A stretch of 46,659 nucleotides of DNA from Methanobrevibacter sp. (GTDB lineage: Archaea; Methanobacteriota; Methanobacteria; Methanobacteriales; Methanobacteriaceae): contig NZ_SUTM01000022.1 of assembly GCF_015062935.1 (NCBI RefSeq), forward strand, positions 1 to 46,659, given 5' to 3'. The stretch's first letter is position 1. Each line of letters starts with the position of its first letter. Under the pieces are notes generated by a model. That model ran no database searches. It was given only the letters and a program-made list of their open reading frames with translations, and was not told where the DNA came from. Positions 7,551-14,580 of this stretch are shown here, piece by piece. Both the position numbers and the translations under genes were made by a program.

Positions 7551-7578
7551 TATATATAATTTGGACTTAACAAGTTAA
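7551..7578 (+). promoter_or_regulatory. TATA box and inverted-repeat operator candidate
   Basis: TATATATAAT (7551-7560) is followed by TTAAC-AA-GTTAA (7567-7578), a short inverted repeat between the TATA box and the start of the winged-helix gene. Its position over or just upstream of the expected transcription start fits a repressor site, possibly for autoregulation. The repeat is only 5 bp per arm in AT-rich DNA, so chance is possible. Confidence 0.4.
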
Positions 7579-7594
7579 TAATGTGGTCGATAAT

Positions 7595-7861
7595 ATGGAT
7601 GATGAAACATTGAAGAAATTCGCATACGTAAACATATCAACCTACCGGGTAAGGGCTGTAAAGGCCCTTAAGGACGAGGACAAGACTCCAAGCCAGATTG
7701 CTCAGGATGCAGGAATCAGGATGAACCACATTTCCAATGTCCTAAGGCAGCTTAAAAATTATGAGGTTGCCGAATGCATAAATGAGGAAAGCAAAAGAAA
7801 CAGAATCTATCGCCTTACAAGTGCAGGAAAGGAAATAGTGGACTATCTTGACAACGAGTAG
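7595..7861 (+). CDS. Winged-helix transcriptional regulator
   Basis: From the ATG at 7595 the protein has 88 residues; a GTG at 7583 in frame is an alternative. It is a single winged helix: a helix with RVRAVKALKDEDKTPSQIA, then the recognition region AGIRMNHISNVLRQLKNYEV, then a wing with RNRIYRLTSAGKEIVDYL. This is ArsR/MarR-like in fold and probably binds DNA as a dimer. No metal or effector site is visible. A related regulator is encoded on the other strand at 8695-8985. The two enclose the second TPR-HIRAN gene. The stop shares bases with a GTG just before the next gene, so the two are cotranscribed. Confidence 0.8.
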   Translation: MDDETLKKFAYVNISTYRVRAVKALKDEDKTPSQIAQDAGIRMNHISNVLRQLKNYEVAECINEESKRNRIYRLTSAGKEIVDYLDNE

Positions 7862-7869
7862 TGATTCAG

Positions 7870-8703
7870 ATGACATCCCAGAAAGACATTTCAAAGGAAA
7901 CTCTTGACGGATGGACTAAAAAACAAGAAAAAAAGCAGGATAATATTTCAGAAATTTTAAGCCAGGAAGCGCTAAGGCTCAAATCAAAAAGAAGATACAA
8001 CGAGGCACTGACCCTCATAAACCTGGCCATAGAACATGATGAGCTCAACAGTGAATACTACAATTTAAAAGGACTTATTTTACAGGATTTGCATAAGTTT
8101 CGCCAGTCTCTTGAAGCATTCGACAAATCCCTGGAAATTCAGGAAAGCGAAGAGGTAATGCTCAATAAGGTAAATGCTCAATACGGCTGGGCAAACTCAC
8201 TTAACGACAAAAATCAGGCTTTGGAATTAATAACCGAAGCAATTGAAAACGCAGCATATCTGACCATGGATATCGACATGGAAAAGTTCTGGTATCTTAA
8301 GGGAAGCATACTGGACTGTCTTGGTGATAAAATTGCATCCAGAAAATGCTACATGATAGCTGAAAACATGACTGATGAGATATCTCAGCTTGACAAACAT
8401 ACCGATTACATTAACACAACTGATGATGCTCTCATATGCATTACTGGAACACAGTTCTATCAGGGACTTGAGCCTTTCAGTGAAGGTCTTGTGGTTGATC
8501 TGGTAAGGGACAGTGAAAACGAGCACGACCCCGATGCGGTGCGTGTTGAAGTCGGCGGGATGGCATTGGGCTATGTTGCAAACAGTCCTCATACGATGAT
8601 TGAAGGTGTTAAAAGCGCCAGTGAAATAAAGGATATGAAATTTAAAAAAGCAGAGGTGAAGTTCCTCTATCTGTATGAGTATGTCATTGCAAAACTAATC
8701 TAG
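7870..8703 (+). CDS. TPR-like protein with C-terminal HIRAN domain (paralogue of 3262-4176)
   Basis: The ATG at 7870 follows GTGATTCAG; a GTG at 7861 overlapping the previous stop is less likely. The protein has 277 residues. The first 30 are charged. Residues 35-180 are TPR-like (RRYNEALTLINLAIEHDE, then FRQSLEAFDKSLEIQ). Residues 188-275 form the HIRAN domain, with TGTQFYQG, DSENEHDPDAVRVEV and LGYVAN at the same spacing as in the paralogue. It lacks the acidic leader of the other copy. Its 3' end overlaps the convergent regulator gene by 9 bases. Two copies with separate promoters suggest partners with different specificities. Confidence 0.75.
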   Translation: MTSQKDISKETLDGWTKKQEKKQDNISEILSQEALRLKSKRRYNEALTLINLAIEHDELNSEYYNLKGLILQDLHKFRQSLEAFDKSLEIQESEEVMLNKVNAQYGWANSLNDKNQALELITEAIENAAYLTMDIDMEKFWYLKGSILDCLGDKIASRKCYMIAENMTDEISQLDKHTDYINTTDDALICITGTQFYQGLEPFSEGLVVDLVRDSENEHDPDAVRVEVGGMALGYVANSPHTMIEGVKSASEIKDMKFKKAEVKFLYLYEYVIAKLI

Positions 8704-8985
8704 CTTCTGGTTGTCGATTCGATTAAGCACTTCAAGTGCCAGTGGTGTGTTTTGATATATTCTTCCCTTGCTTGCATTTTCATTTACGCAAACAACAAGA
8801 TTTTTTTCTTTCAAATCATGAAGGGCATTGGATACCTGGGTGGTTCCAAGTCCTGTGGAGCGTGCTATTTCTGAAGGCATCAGAAAACTGCTTTCAAGAG
8901 TCTTCAGAGTTTTGTATCTTGTAGAGGATATTTTAATGAAACCTACCATATTCCATATTTCTTCTTCATCATATTGTTGTGACAT
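8695..8985 (-). CDS. Winged-helix transcriptional regulator
   Basis: The start at 8985 gives 96 residues (MSQQYDEEEIW onward); an earlier in-frame codon at 9015 lies within the promoter. The fold is a winged helix: STRYKTLKTLESSFLMPSEI, the recognition region TGLGTTQVSNALHDLKEK, and a wing with ASKGRIYQNTPLALEVL. It is a distant paralogue of the 7595 regulator. A TATA box (TTATAAATA on the minus strand, about 9018-9027) places the transcription start close to the ATG. The phased TTGTA repeats just upstream, shared with the divergent SseB gene, are its likely operator. Confidence 0.8.
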   Translation of the reverse strand: MSQQYDEEEIWNMVGFIKISSTRYKTLKTLESSFLMPSEIARSTGLGTTQVSNALHDLKEKNLVVCVNENASKGRIYQNTPLALEVLNRIDNQKLD

Positions 8986-9016
8986 GGTTAATTTTATGTT
9001 TGGGGTTAAATACAAC

Positions 9017-9075
9017 CTTATTTATAAGATTGTATATGTCTTGTAATATGGTTGTTACTTCCTTGTACATTTGTA
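9017..9075. promoter_or_regulatory. Phased TTGTA repeats in the divergent regulator/SseB promoter region
   Basis: TTGTA or TTGTT occurs at 9030, 9041, 9052 and 9063, exactly 11 bases apart, and again at 9071. Equal spacing of one helical turn puts all copies on the same DNA face, as in arrays bound by cooperating proteins. The array abuts the minus-strand TATA box of the regulator gene and lies about 40 bases upstream of the TATA box of the SseB gene at 9162. Confidence 0.5.
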
Positions 9076-9108
9076 TACCGCTTTAACAACAATCAATATA
9101 CATTTACG

Positions 9109-9118
9109 TTTATAATAT
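9109..9118 (+). promoter_or_regulatory. TATA box for the SseB-like gene at 9162
   Basis: TTTATAATAT is 44-53 bases before the ATG. Transcription would start near 9140, leaving a short leader that contains the ribosome binding site AGGTGATG (9148-9155). Confidence 0.55.
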
Positions 9119-9161
9119 ATTAGTAACATATATACTAAACATATAACAGGTGATGTAATTT

Positions 9162-10094
9162 ATGGACAATTCACAGATTAAAAACAAACATTTAGGATAT
9201 CTTTTGGAACATGTTAAACTGTATTTGGATGACAATGAAAAAATCCCGCTGGATTTGCTTCTGCATCTTTTCGGAGAGCTCAGGGTTTCCAACCTGCTGC
9301 TTCCGCTGTATTATGAGGACGGAGACGTTGTCTTTGAAAACATCACTTCAGATGACGGAAACACATACCTCCCTATTTTCACAACTCAGGAAGAGTTTGA
9401 AAAGCATACAGATGAGGAAAGCCCTTATGAAGCATGGGACCATGATTTTGACATGTATCTTGACATTGTAGAGCACAGCAATCTTGACGGTGTTGTTATT
9501 GACATTGAAAGCCTTGCCGTGAAACTGGACAACGAGTTTCTCTCACAGATTCCAACAGGAACTCCGGTAAAGTTCGGTGATGGCGAAGCCCTCAGCGATA
9601 AAGAATACAAGGAAATCTTTGAAAGCGTTACAAACGATGAGCTAATTGAATTTTTAAAATCAGACTTTAGCCGTAAAGATCTTGAACCGTTAATGGTTGA
9701 GCTTTCAAATGCACGTCTTTTAAATGCAGTGTTCAGTGATGAGCCTCTTGACGCATCAGCACGTGACGGAATCATAAGATGCAGTGACGTCGGCGGATTC
9801 GATTTGTTCTACATTGACGATGACCCGATTCATCTGGCTGTTCTTTTCACAAGCAAGAAGGAAATGCAGGAATCATTCGAAGGAACAGATTTAAACATAT
9901 ACGGTCAGGTAACAGTTCTCACAGACCTTTTCGATTTTGTTCTCAAAAACGACATGGACGGAATCATAATCAATCCGAATTCACTTGACTTCTATATACT
10001 GCGTGAGGAAATCATCTCACAGGCAAGGGGATTCGAACTCATAGCCGAAGACGACAGGTTTAAGGAAAGCCTTGAATACGCATTCCTAATCTAA
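9162..10094 (+). CDS. Protein with two SseB-like domains
   Basis: The protein has 310 residues, with AGGTGATG about 6 bases before the ATG. Two copies of an SseB-like domain are visible: residues about 25-130 (SNLLLPLYYEDG, YLPIFTTQEEFEKH, DGVVIDIESLAV) and about 165-290 (NARLLNAVFSDEP, HLAVLFTSKKEMQ, DGIIINPNSLDFY). Each has the strand, FT-x-x-x-E and GI-x-I-x-P/E-x-S pattern. There is no signal peptide or membrane helix, so it is cytosolic and acidic. The next gene has the same layout, so they are tandem duplicates. The family is named after E. coli SseB; its biochemical activity is not established. Confidence 0.7.
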   Translation: MDNSQIKNKHLGYLLEHVKLYLDDNEKIPLDLLLHLFGELRVSNLLLPLYYEDGDVVFENITSDDGNTYLPIFTTQEEFEKHTDEESPYEAWDHDFDMYLDIVEHSNLDGVVIDIESLAVKLDNEFLSQIPTGTPVKFGDGEALSDKEYKEIFESVTNDELIEFLKSDFSRKDLEPLMVELSNARLLNAVFSDEPLDASARDGIIRCSDVGGFDLFYIDDDPIHLAVLFTSKKEMQESFEGTDLNIYGQVTVLTDLFDFVLKNDMDGIIINPNSLDFYILREEIISQARGFELIAEDDRFKESLEYAFLI

Positions 10095-10127
10095 AAGATT
10101 TTTAATCATCCGATACATAATACTTTA

Positions 10128-11036
10128 ATGATGATAACACACAAACACCTAAGGAATGTAATTGAAGACATATATTCAAACGGAAACGAAGTGACTGAAA
10201 TCCTTCTCACACGTCTTATTAACGAATTCAGATATTCCAATCTATATATTCCCGCTAAAAGGGAAAACGGCAAGCTGAATTTCATTATATATGATGATGA
10301 GGATTTAAAAATCACTCCGCTTTTCACTGACCTTGATGAATTCCGCAAGTTCTACAAAAGCGCAGACATTGAGGTTCTAAACAACTCCTTCGAGCTTTAT
10401 CAAAACATACTGAAAACTTCAGATATCGAAGGATACATCCTCAATCCCGCTTCAGAGAAATATCTATTCAAAAAGGAATTCATTCTTGGCATCAAGAACA
10501 TACCAAAGACTAATTTTTACTCAACCAATGCCTACAGCGAAGACGAACTTAAATCAATTATGGAAAGTGTCAACAATGATGATCTTGAAGGATTCATATC
10601 AAATCCACAAAACATCGGAGACTACGAGGCGCTTTTCGAAAGGCTTTCAAACTCAAGACTATTAGCACTTATGATATCAGACACTGACCTTGCACCATAC
10701 ATGAAGGACGGCGTCATAAACCAGCAGAATACAGGCCCTCTTGCCACCATGTATATGGACAATGTAGGGGGAAGCTATGCCGCTCTTTTTACCTCTGAAA
10801 GCAAGATAAATGACGTTAATGTCAGGGGATATAAATATTCACAGCTTGTAAATCTTGCAACCCTTGTGAACTTTGTTCTGTGCGAGGATATGGAAGGAAT
10901 AATTCTCAATCCCGGAAGCGACAATGTGCTTATATCAAGGCTTAATCTTCTCATGTATTCACTGGGCTTTGAAAGGTTTGCTAATGACGAGAGACTGTGC
11001 GAGTCAATGTACTACTTATTTGACATTAAAATTTAA
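10128..11036 (+). CDS. Protein with two SseB-like domains (tandem paralogue)
   Basis: The protein has 302 residues, 33 bases after its paralogue. Domain 1 (residues about 20-120) shows SNLYIPAKREN, KITPLFTDLDEFRKF and EGYILNPASEKYL; domain 2 (about 160-295) shows SRLLALMISDTD, YAALFTSESKIND and EGIILNPGSDNVLIS. The last motif is the one preserved in the orphan fragment at 1881-1979, so that fragment probably derives from a third gene of this kind. No Shine-Dalgarno site is obvious, which may mean translation is coupled to the upstream gene. Confidence 0.7.
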   Translation: MMITHKHLRNVIEDIYSNGNEVTEILLTRLINEFRYSNLYIPAKRENGKLNFIIYDDEDLKITPLFTDLDEFRKFYKSADIEVLNNSFELYQNILKTSDIEGYILNPASEKYLFKKEFILGIKNIPKTNFYSTNAYSEDELKSIMESVNNDDLEGFISNPQNIGDYEALFERLSNSRLLALMISDTDLAPYMKDGVINQQNTGPLATMYMDNVGGSYAALFTSESKINDVNVRGYKYSQLVNLATLVNFVLCEDMEGIILNPGSDNVLISRLNLLMYSLGFERFANDERLCESMYYLFDIKI

Positions 11037-11062
11037 AACGATAGAAAACAATAGGTAATATT

Positions 11063-11692
11063 ATGTCCGAGTTATCTGAACTGATTAAAATCAACAAGAA
11101 TATTGAAGCTCAAAATGAGGAAATCATCCGACTTTTAAAAAAAATAGCCGGTGAGGACGGCAATGTCTCCGCACCGGCAGTCAATGTGATGAAACCCTAT
11201 CCCGAACATCCCTTTGACTTTGACACTCTGGGATATGATGATCTTATTGATGAGGAGGAAGCTGAAGAGGAAGAGGAGATTACAGAACCTCATTTTGACG
11301 TGCCCCTTGATGTGGGTGAAGTCTATCTGATGGAAGACAAAAACCCCTACAAGATATCCATCAAAAATAATGAAACTATCATCGATAATTTAAACACTTT
11401 GGCAGGACCTAAGGATTATTATTTAGCAGAACTTGTAGCAAATGAATTGATGAAAAATAATTCAAGTTTTGAAGTATCTACAGTTATACTTCCAGAGTCA
11501 GTTATTGGAAACTTGCCAAAAACACTGGAACGCTGCATAGGTGAAGGAGCCAAAAAGGTCTACGGACCATGGAAGGCAATGATGGAACTTCTCAACGCAC
11601 CTGACTATCTCCAGCACGAACTCCAGCTTGATTTCTACAAATCCGAAGAACACCTCATTGAAAGGGTATTCAAAGAAATTGGAAGTGAATAG
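11063..11692 (+). CDS. Coiled-coil/acidic-linker protein, unknown function
   Basis: The protein has 209 residues, with TAGGTAATATT before the ATG. Residues 1-30 form an amphipathic helix of coiled-coil type (SELIKINKNIEAQNEEIIRL). A linker contains nine acidic residues in a row (DEEEAEEEEE). The C-terminal 110 residues are a mixed domain with KDYYLAELVANELMKN and a tryptophan-containing VYGPWKAMMELL. No cysteines or membrane segments are present. The stop TAG overlaps by one base the spacer before the next gene, so it belongs to the SseB transcript. I do not recognise a family. Confidence 0.65.
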   Translation: MSELSELIKINKNIEAQNEEIIRLLKKIAGEDGNVSAPAVNVMKPYPEHPFDFDTLGYDDLIDEEEAEEEEEITEPHFDVPLDVGEVYLMEDKNPYKISIKNNETIIDNLNTLAGPKDYYLAELVANELMKNNSSFEVSTVILPESVIGNLPKTLERCIGEGAKKVYGPWKAMMELLNAPDYLQHELQLDFYKSEEHLIERVFKEIGSE

Positions 11693-11693
11693 C

Positions 11694-12005
11694 ATGACAA
11701 AATTCTGTCCGTTCTGCGGTGAAGAGCTTGTTGATGATGCAAAGTTCTGCAAAAACTGCGGAAAGGATGTCTCATCATACACTGCACAGGGCACCGGTAA
11801 TTTCACACCTGTACAGACAAGTGAAAAGAGCCATACACTGGCAATCGTTGCAGGATATATTTTAGCCCTGCTCATACCTCTTGGAGGAATAATAATCGGG
11901 ATATATCTTATTACACGTGATGAAAGCCAAGCAAAATTTCATGCAAAACTAATCATTGCCCTGGCGGTAGTGGTATGGTTTATCAGCTTCATGATAATGT
12001 GGTGA
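11694..12005 (+). CDS. Zinc-ribbon protein with two membrane helices
   Basis: The ATG at 11694 starts one base after the previous stop, and the upstream frame is not used. The protein has 103 residues: a canonical zinc ribbon (CPFCGEELVDDAKFCKNCG), a polar linker, then two hydrophobic helices (from HTLAIVAGYILALLIPL and from LIIALAVVVWFISFMIM) joined by YLITRDESQAKFHAK. The linker between helices is typical of small DUF4870/TM2-like membrane proteins. The ribbon would face the cytoplasm. Its last bases include GGTGATC, the ribosome binding site of the following peptidase gene. Confidence 0.75.
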   Translation: MTKFCPFCGEELVDDAKFCKNCGKDVSSYTAQGTGNFTPVQTSEKSHTLAIVAGYILALLIPLGGIIIGIYLITRDESQAKFHAKLIIALAVVVWFISFMIMW

Positions 12006-12009
12006 TCAA

Positions 12010-13128
12010 TTGAACCTTAAAAACCTCTCCAGATATACACGAGTCGACATTGAAAAGACAAGGCTTGTTCAGGCGGCCCTTGAAAAAGAGGATATTGTAG
12101 AGCTTAGAAGCTATCTTATAAAAGCTGATGTGTGTTTTGACGCCGCATTCAGTGAACCTCTGGTCAAGTTCTGCCCCAAATGCAGGAAAAAATATCCCGA
12201 AAGCGAAAACTTCTGCCTTGAGTGTGCAGAAACTCTAAAAGAAATCAGGGACGTTAATGTAAAAGACATTGAAATAAAACCGAAATTCATCTGCAGGGGT
12301 TCAAGAACACTCAATGACTTTGGCCAAATTCTAAGCGACGAAAACCTTGAGATGATTGCATCAGCTGATTTCGACATCGAAAAGATTGCTCTTAAAATCA
12401 AAAGATCCGCACTTAGAAGACTTGATAAAACCATTAAAGAGAATGACATTCTTTTATCAGAGCTCGGCATTCTCGACAAGATTATTCTTTTTGCAAAATC
12501 ATTCGTTGAGATGGAATACAAGTCATACGGACCCGAGCTTGGAATATACCAGTTCAACAAAATATTCATAGACGACAGACAGCTTGATGTTTTACAGATT
12601 ACTACTTTGATTCATGAGCTTACACACTTTCTTGTAAAGGAAATTCTCACACAGATATTGTGCGTGATGCTTGACTCTAAAAAAACAACCGAACTGGAAT
12701 CAGTAGTAACATTCATCATGTCCTATTCGCCGTTAAACCAGCTGGTTGATGAATATGCGGCACATACCGTTGAGGGAAGATTCACATTATACGGATATCA
12801 GGACTACTCATCATTTTTAAGCATTGAAAAGACAATTGATATTGCCAGAGAAGATATAGAAATGCTCAAGACTATCGGAAACAGCTTTGCAAACGTCATT
12901 AAAAACATTCTCGAATCATTCATCAACGATAAGCTTTTAGGTGAAATCAAAGACAAGTTCAGAGCTGAAATCATGGACCAACCGGACTATAACAATCTCA
13001 GACTTGAAAACTGCACACTCTTAAATAATGAAGGATTTAAACAGGCCATAATCCTTATCCTTGCTGAAGGATTTGCAGTTGCAATGGACAATGTCGAAAC
13101 CCTTGAAAGCTACAACAGGATGTGGTGA
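12010..13128 (+). CDS. Zinc-ribbon zinc metallopeptidase of gluzincin type (predicted)
   Basis: The start is a TTG at 12010, set by a perfect GGTGATC at 12001-12007. The protein has 372 residues. Residues 55-76 form a zinc ribbon (CPKCRKKYPESENFCLECA). HELTH at 202-206 is a zinc-binding HExxH, and VDEYAAH with Glu near 248 is a suitable third ligand, as in gluzincins. No signal peptide or membrane helix is present, so the enzyme acts in the cytosol. The ribbon may recruit a substrate from the other ribbon proteins of this cluster, which is inference. The next gene starts 2 bases after its stop. Confidence 0.75.
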   Translation: MNLKNLSRYTRVDIEKTRLVQAALEKEDIVELRSYLIKADVCFDAAFSEPLVKFCPKCRKKYPESENFCLECAETLKEIRDVNVKDIEIKPKFICRGSRTLNDFGQILSDENLEMIASADFDIEKIALKIKRSALRRLDKTIKENDILLSELGILDKIILFAKSFVEMEYKSYGPELGIYQFNKIFIDDRQLDVLQITTLIHELTHFLVKEILTQILCVMLDSKKTTELESVVTFIMSYSPLNQLVDEYAAHTVEGRFTLYGYQDYSSFLSIEKTIDIAREDIEMLKTIGNSFANVIKNILESFINDKLLGEIKDKFRAEIMDQPDYNNLRLENCTLLNNEGFKQAIILILAEGFAVAMDNVETLESYNRMW

Positions 13129-13130
13129 TT

Positions 13131-13583
13131 ATGAAGGCAATGCTGAAGACATTTGATGAGCTTTCAAACCTGGAGCTCTATGATATATTAAGATTAAGGT
13201 CCGAGATATTTGTCGTGGAGCAGCAGTCAATCTACAATGACCCTGACGGATACGACATCGACGCATATCATTTAATAATTGAAGATAACGCTTCAGTTGT
13301 TGCAGCGCTCAGAATTCTTCCTGAAAAAACAAGGTTTGAGGATATATCAATCGGAAGACTTGTGGTCAAAAAACAGTACAGAGGCAAGGGTCTTGCAAGA
13401 AAGATAATGCAAATAGCCATAAAATTTATTATTAATGATTTAAAAAAAGATACAATTAGATTATCAGGTCAGACATACCTGAGCGAATTCTACACATCTC
13501 TGGGTTTTTCGAAAGTTTCAGCCGAATACCTTGAAGACGGAATTCTTCACAATGAATTTCTATATGAAAACGTGATATCATGA
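13131..13583 (+). CDS. ElaA-type GNAT acetyltransferase
   Basis: The ATG at 13131 follows GGTGATT within the preceding stop region; an upstream GTG at 13122 would destroy that site. The protein has 150 residues and follows the ElaA pattern: LRLRSEIFVVEQQ near the N-terminus, DGYDIDAYHL, then the acetyl-CoA site with IGRLVVKKQYRGKGLARKIM (R/Q-x-x-G-x-G/A signature) and a final FYTSLGF segment. Members transfer acetyl groups to unknown amines or proteins. The end overlaps the next gene by 4 bases (ATGA). Confidence 0.85.
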   Translation: MKAMLKTFDELSNLELYDILRLRSEIFVVEQQSIYNDPDGYDIDAYHLIIEDNASVVAALRILPEKTRFEDISIGRLVVKKQYRGKGLARKIMQIAIKFIINDLKKDTIRLSGQTYLSEFYTSLGFSKVSAEYLEDGILHNEFLYENVIS

Positions 13584-13873
13584 ATGTAAAACAAAAGATT
13601 CTTGACTTGAACATGCAGCACACAGATAACGAAACAGCGATTGAAGATTTGCTGATTACCATTGTAACCAACTTTCAGCTTTTCGAGCCATGCAAATATC
13701 TGGCCGAAGATGAGGAATGGCTCAATATTGCAATGATTTCAGTGGAGGATGAAAGCCTCTCACAGGCAATGTCTATCAAGAAAAGCGAAATTGTAATGCT
13801 TGGAATATTCAACCCTGCCGAAATAGAAATGGCAAAACAGATAAAAACCGAACCTGAGGACTTTTACCAATGA
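13580..13873 (+). CDS. Acidic protein of 97 residues, unknown function
   Basis: It starts in an ATGA overlap with the acetyltransferase stop and ends in a second ATGA overlap with the following gene, so all three are translated together. The sequence is acidic and helical, with a central LFEPCKYLAEDEEWLNIAMI and a terminal NPAEIEMAKQIKTEPEDFYQ. No metal ligands, catalytic motif or membrane segment are seen. The length equals that of its downstream neighbour, though the sequences are not alike. Confidence 0.65.
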   Translation: MNVKQKILDLNMQHTDNETAIEDLLITIVTNFQLFEPCKYLAEDEEWLNIAMISVEDESLSQAMSIKKSEIVMLGIFNPAEIEMAKQIKTEPEDFYQ

Positions 13874-14163
13874 AAGAACTGCTTTTTTACCCGGACTTTG
13901 ACGTTGATGAAACAACCAGACAGATTACTGAAATAATGTCAAAATGGTCAATCCAGCTTCTTGACATAAACGGCCCCACATGGGTGGTCTATGACTATGA
14001 CATGGATATTAAATACATAATAAGGTTTCTCATCAATTTCGATGATCTTGAAACAAGGATAAAGCTGGAAGACTTGAAGCTTAATGTCATACATCACATT
14101 GAGAGCCTGAGGGATGAAACCACATACAGGGACAATCTTGTAAATTCTGTATTTCTGGATTAA
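13870..14163 (+). CDS. Small protein of 97 residues, unknown function
   Basis: It is the last gene of the long plus-strand cluster and starts with a 4-base overlap. Its sequence alternates short strands and helices (WSIQLLDINGPTWVVYDYD, then IKYIIRFLINFDDLE), like a compact alpha/beta domain of about 80 residues. There is no signal peptide. A shared stem-loop lies between it and the convergent gene. Family not recognised. Confidence 0.65.
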   Translation: MKELLFYPDFDVDETTRQITEIMSKWSIQLLDINGPTWVVYDYDMDIKYIIRFLINFDDLETRIKLEDLKLNVIHHIESLRDETTYRDNLVNSVFLD

Positions 14164-14176
14164 AAAAAAGAAAAGA

Positions 14177-14200
14177 AAGAATTAAATTTAATTAATTCTT
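14177..14200. terminator. Stem-loop between convergent genes
   Basis: AAGAATTAA and TTAATTCTT form a 9-bp stem around a 6-base loop, overlapping the stop codon of the minus-strand gene and following an A-rich (minus-strand T-rich) tract. It sits exactly where two converging transcripts end. Archaeal termination depends mainly on T-tracts, so the stem may instead protect 3' ends. Confidence 0.4.
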
Positions 14201-14541
14201 GTGTTATAATATCTTACACCATCACTGTCATAAGTGTACCATCTGTTAACCTCATCATCGTATTTTTCACCAATAACAGGAACATAGGAGTCACTTTGAG
14301 GATTGTATACTTTATAGGTTGCGTTTGTGTTGTTTGTTCCATTTAATTTTGAATTATCACCGACGACAGTGGTATTGTTACCTGCCTTGTCAACGTCAAT
14401 GACTGTCTTGTTGGTATTGTTTGTGGCATTTTTAGTAATGTCCACATTTGATGAATCTGAAACATAAACAAAAGCTGCAACAGCTATAAGTGCTATAACA
14501 AGAACTGCAATAGCAATTAAAATTATATTTTTGGTTTCCAT
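14188..14541 (-). CDS. Small membrane-anchored extracytoplasmic protein
   Basis: The protein has 117 residues. The start is supported by AGGTGAATTTTA before the ATG and a TATA box (TTTAAATATAAATATT on the minus strand, 14559-14573). Residues 6-28 form a hydrophobic N-terminal anchor. The rest is Asn/Thr-rich with several N-x-T/S sites (for example NATNNTNKT), typical of archaeal surface proteins that are N-glycosylated. The C-terminus has YNPQSDSYVPVIGEKYDDE and a tyrosine-rich end. Function is unknown; it is probably exposed on the cell surface. Confidence 0.7.
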   Translation of the reverse strand: METKNIILIAIAVLVIALIAVAAFVYVSDSSNVDITKNATNNTNKTVIDVDKAGNNTTVVGDNSKLNGTNNTNATYKVYNPQSDSYVPVIGEKYDDEVNRWYTYDSDGVRYYNTRIN

Positions 14542-14580
14542 TAAAATTCACCTACTTAATATTTATATTTAAACTAGTAT

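Noticed and set aside
11498-11875. Long minus-strand frame across two plus-strand genes
   Set aside because: It is antisense to a clear zinc ribbon and has no start signal or family features.
5008-14163. A type VII secretion locus (EccA-like AAA+ with SseB-like proteins)
   Set aside because: No EccC-type FtsK/SpoIIIE ATPase and no WXG100 small proteins are present. The AAA+ module is shared with CbxX and SpoVK and is not specific.
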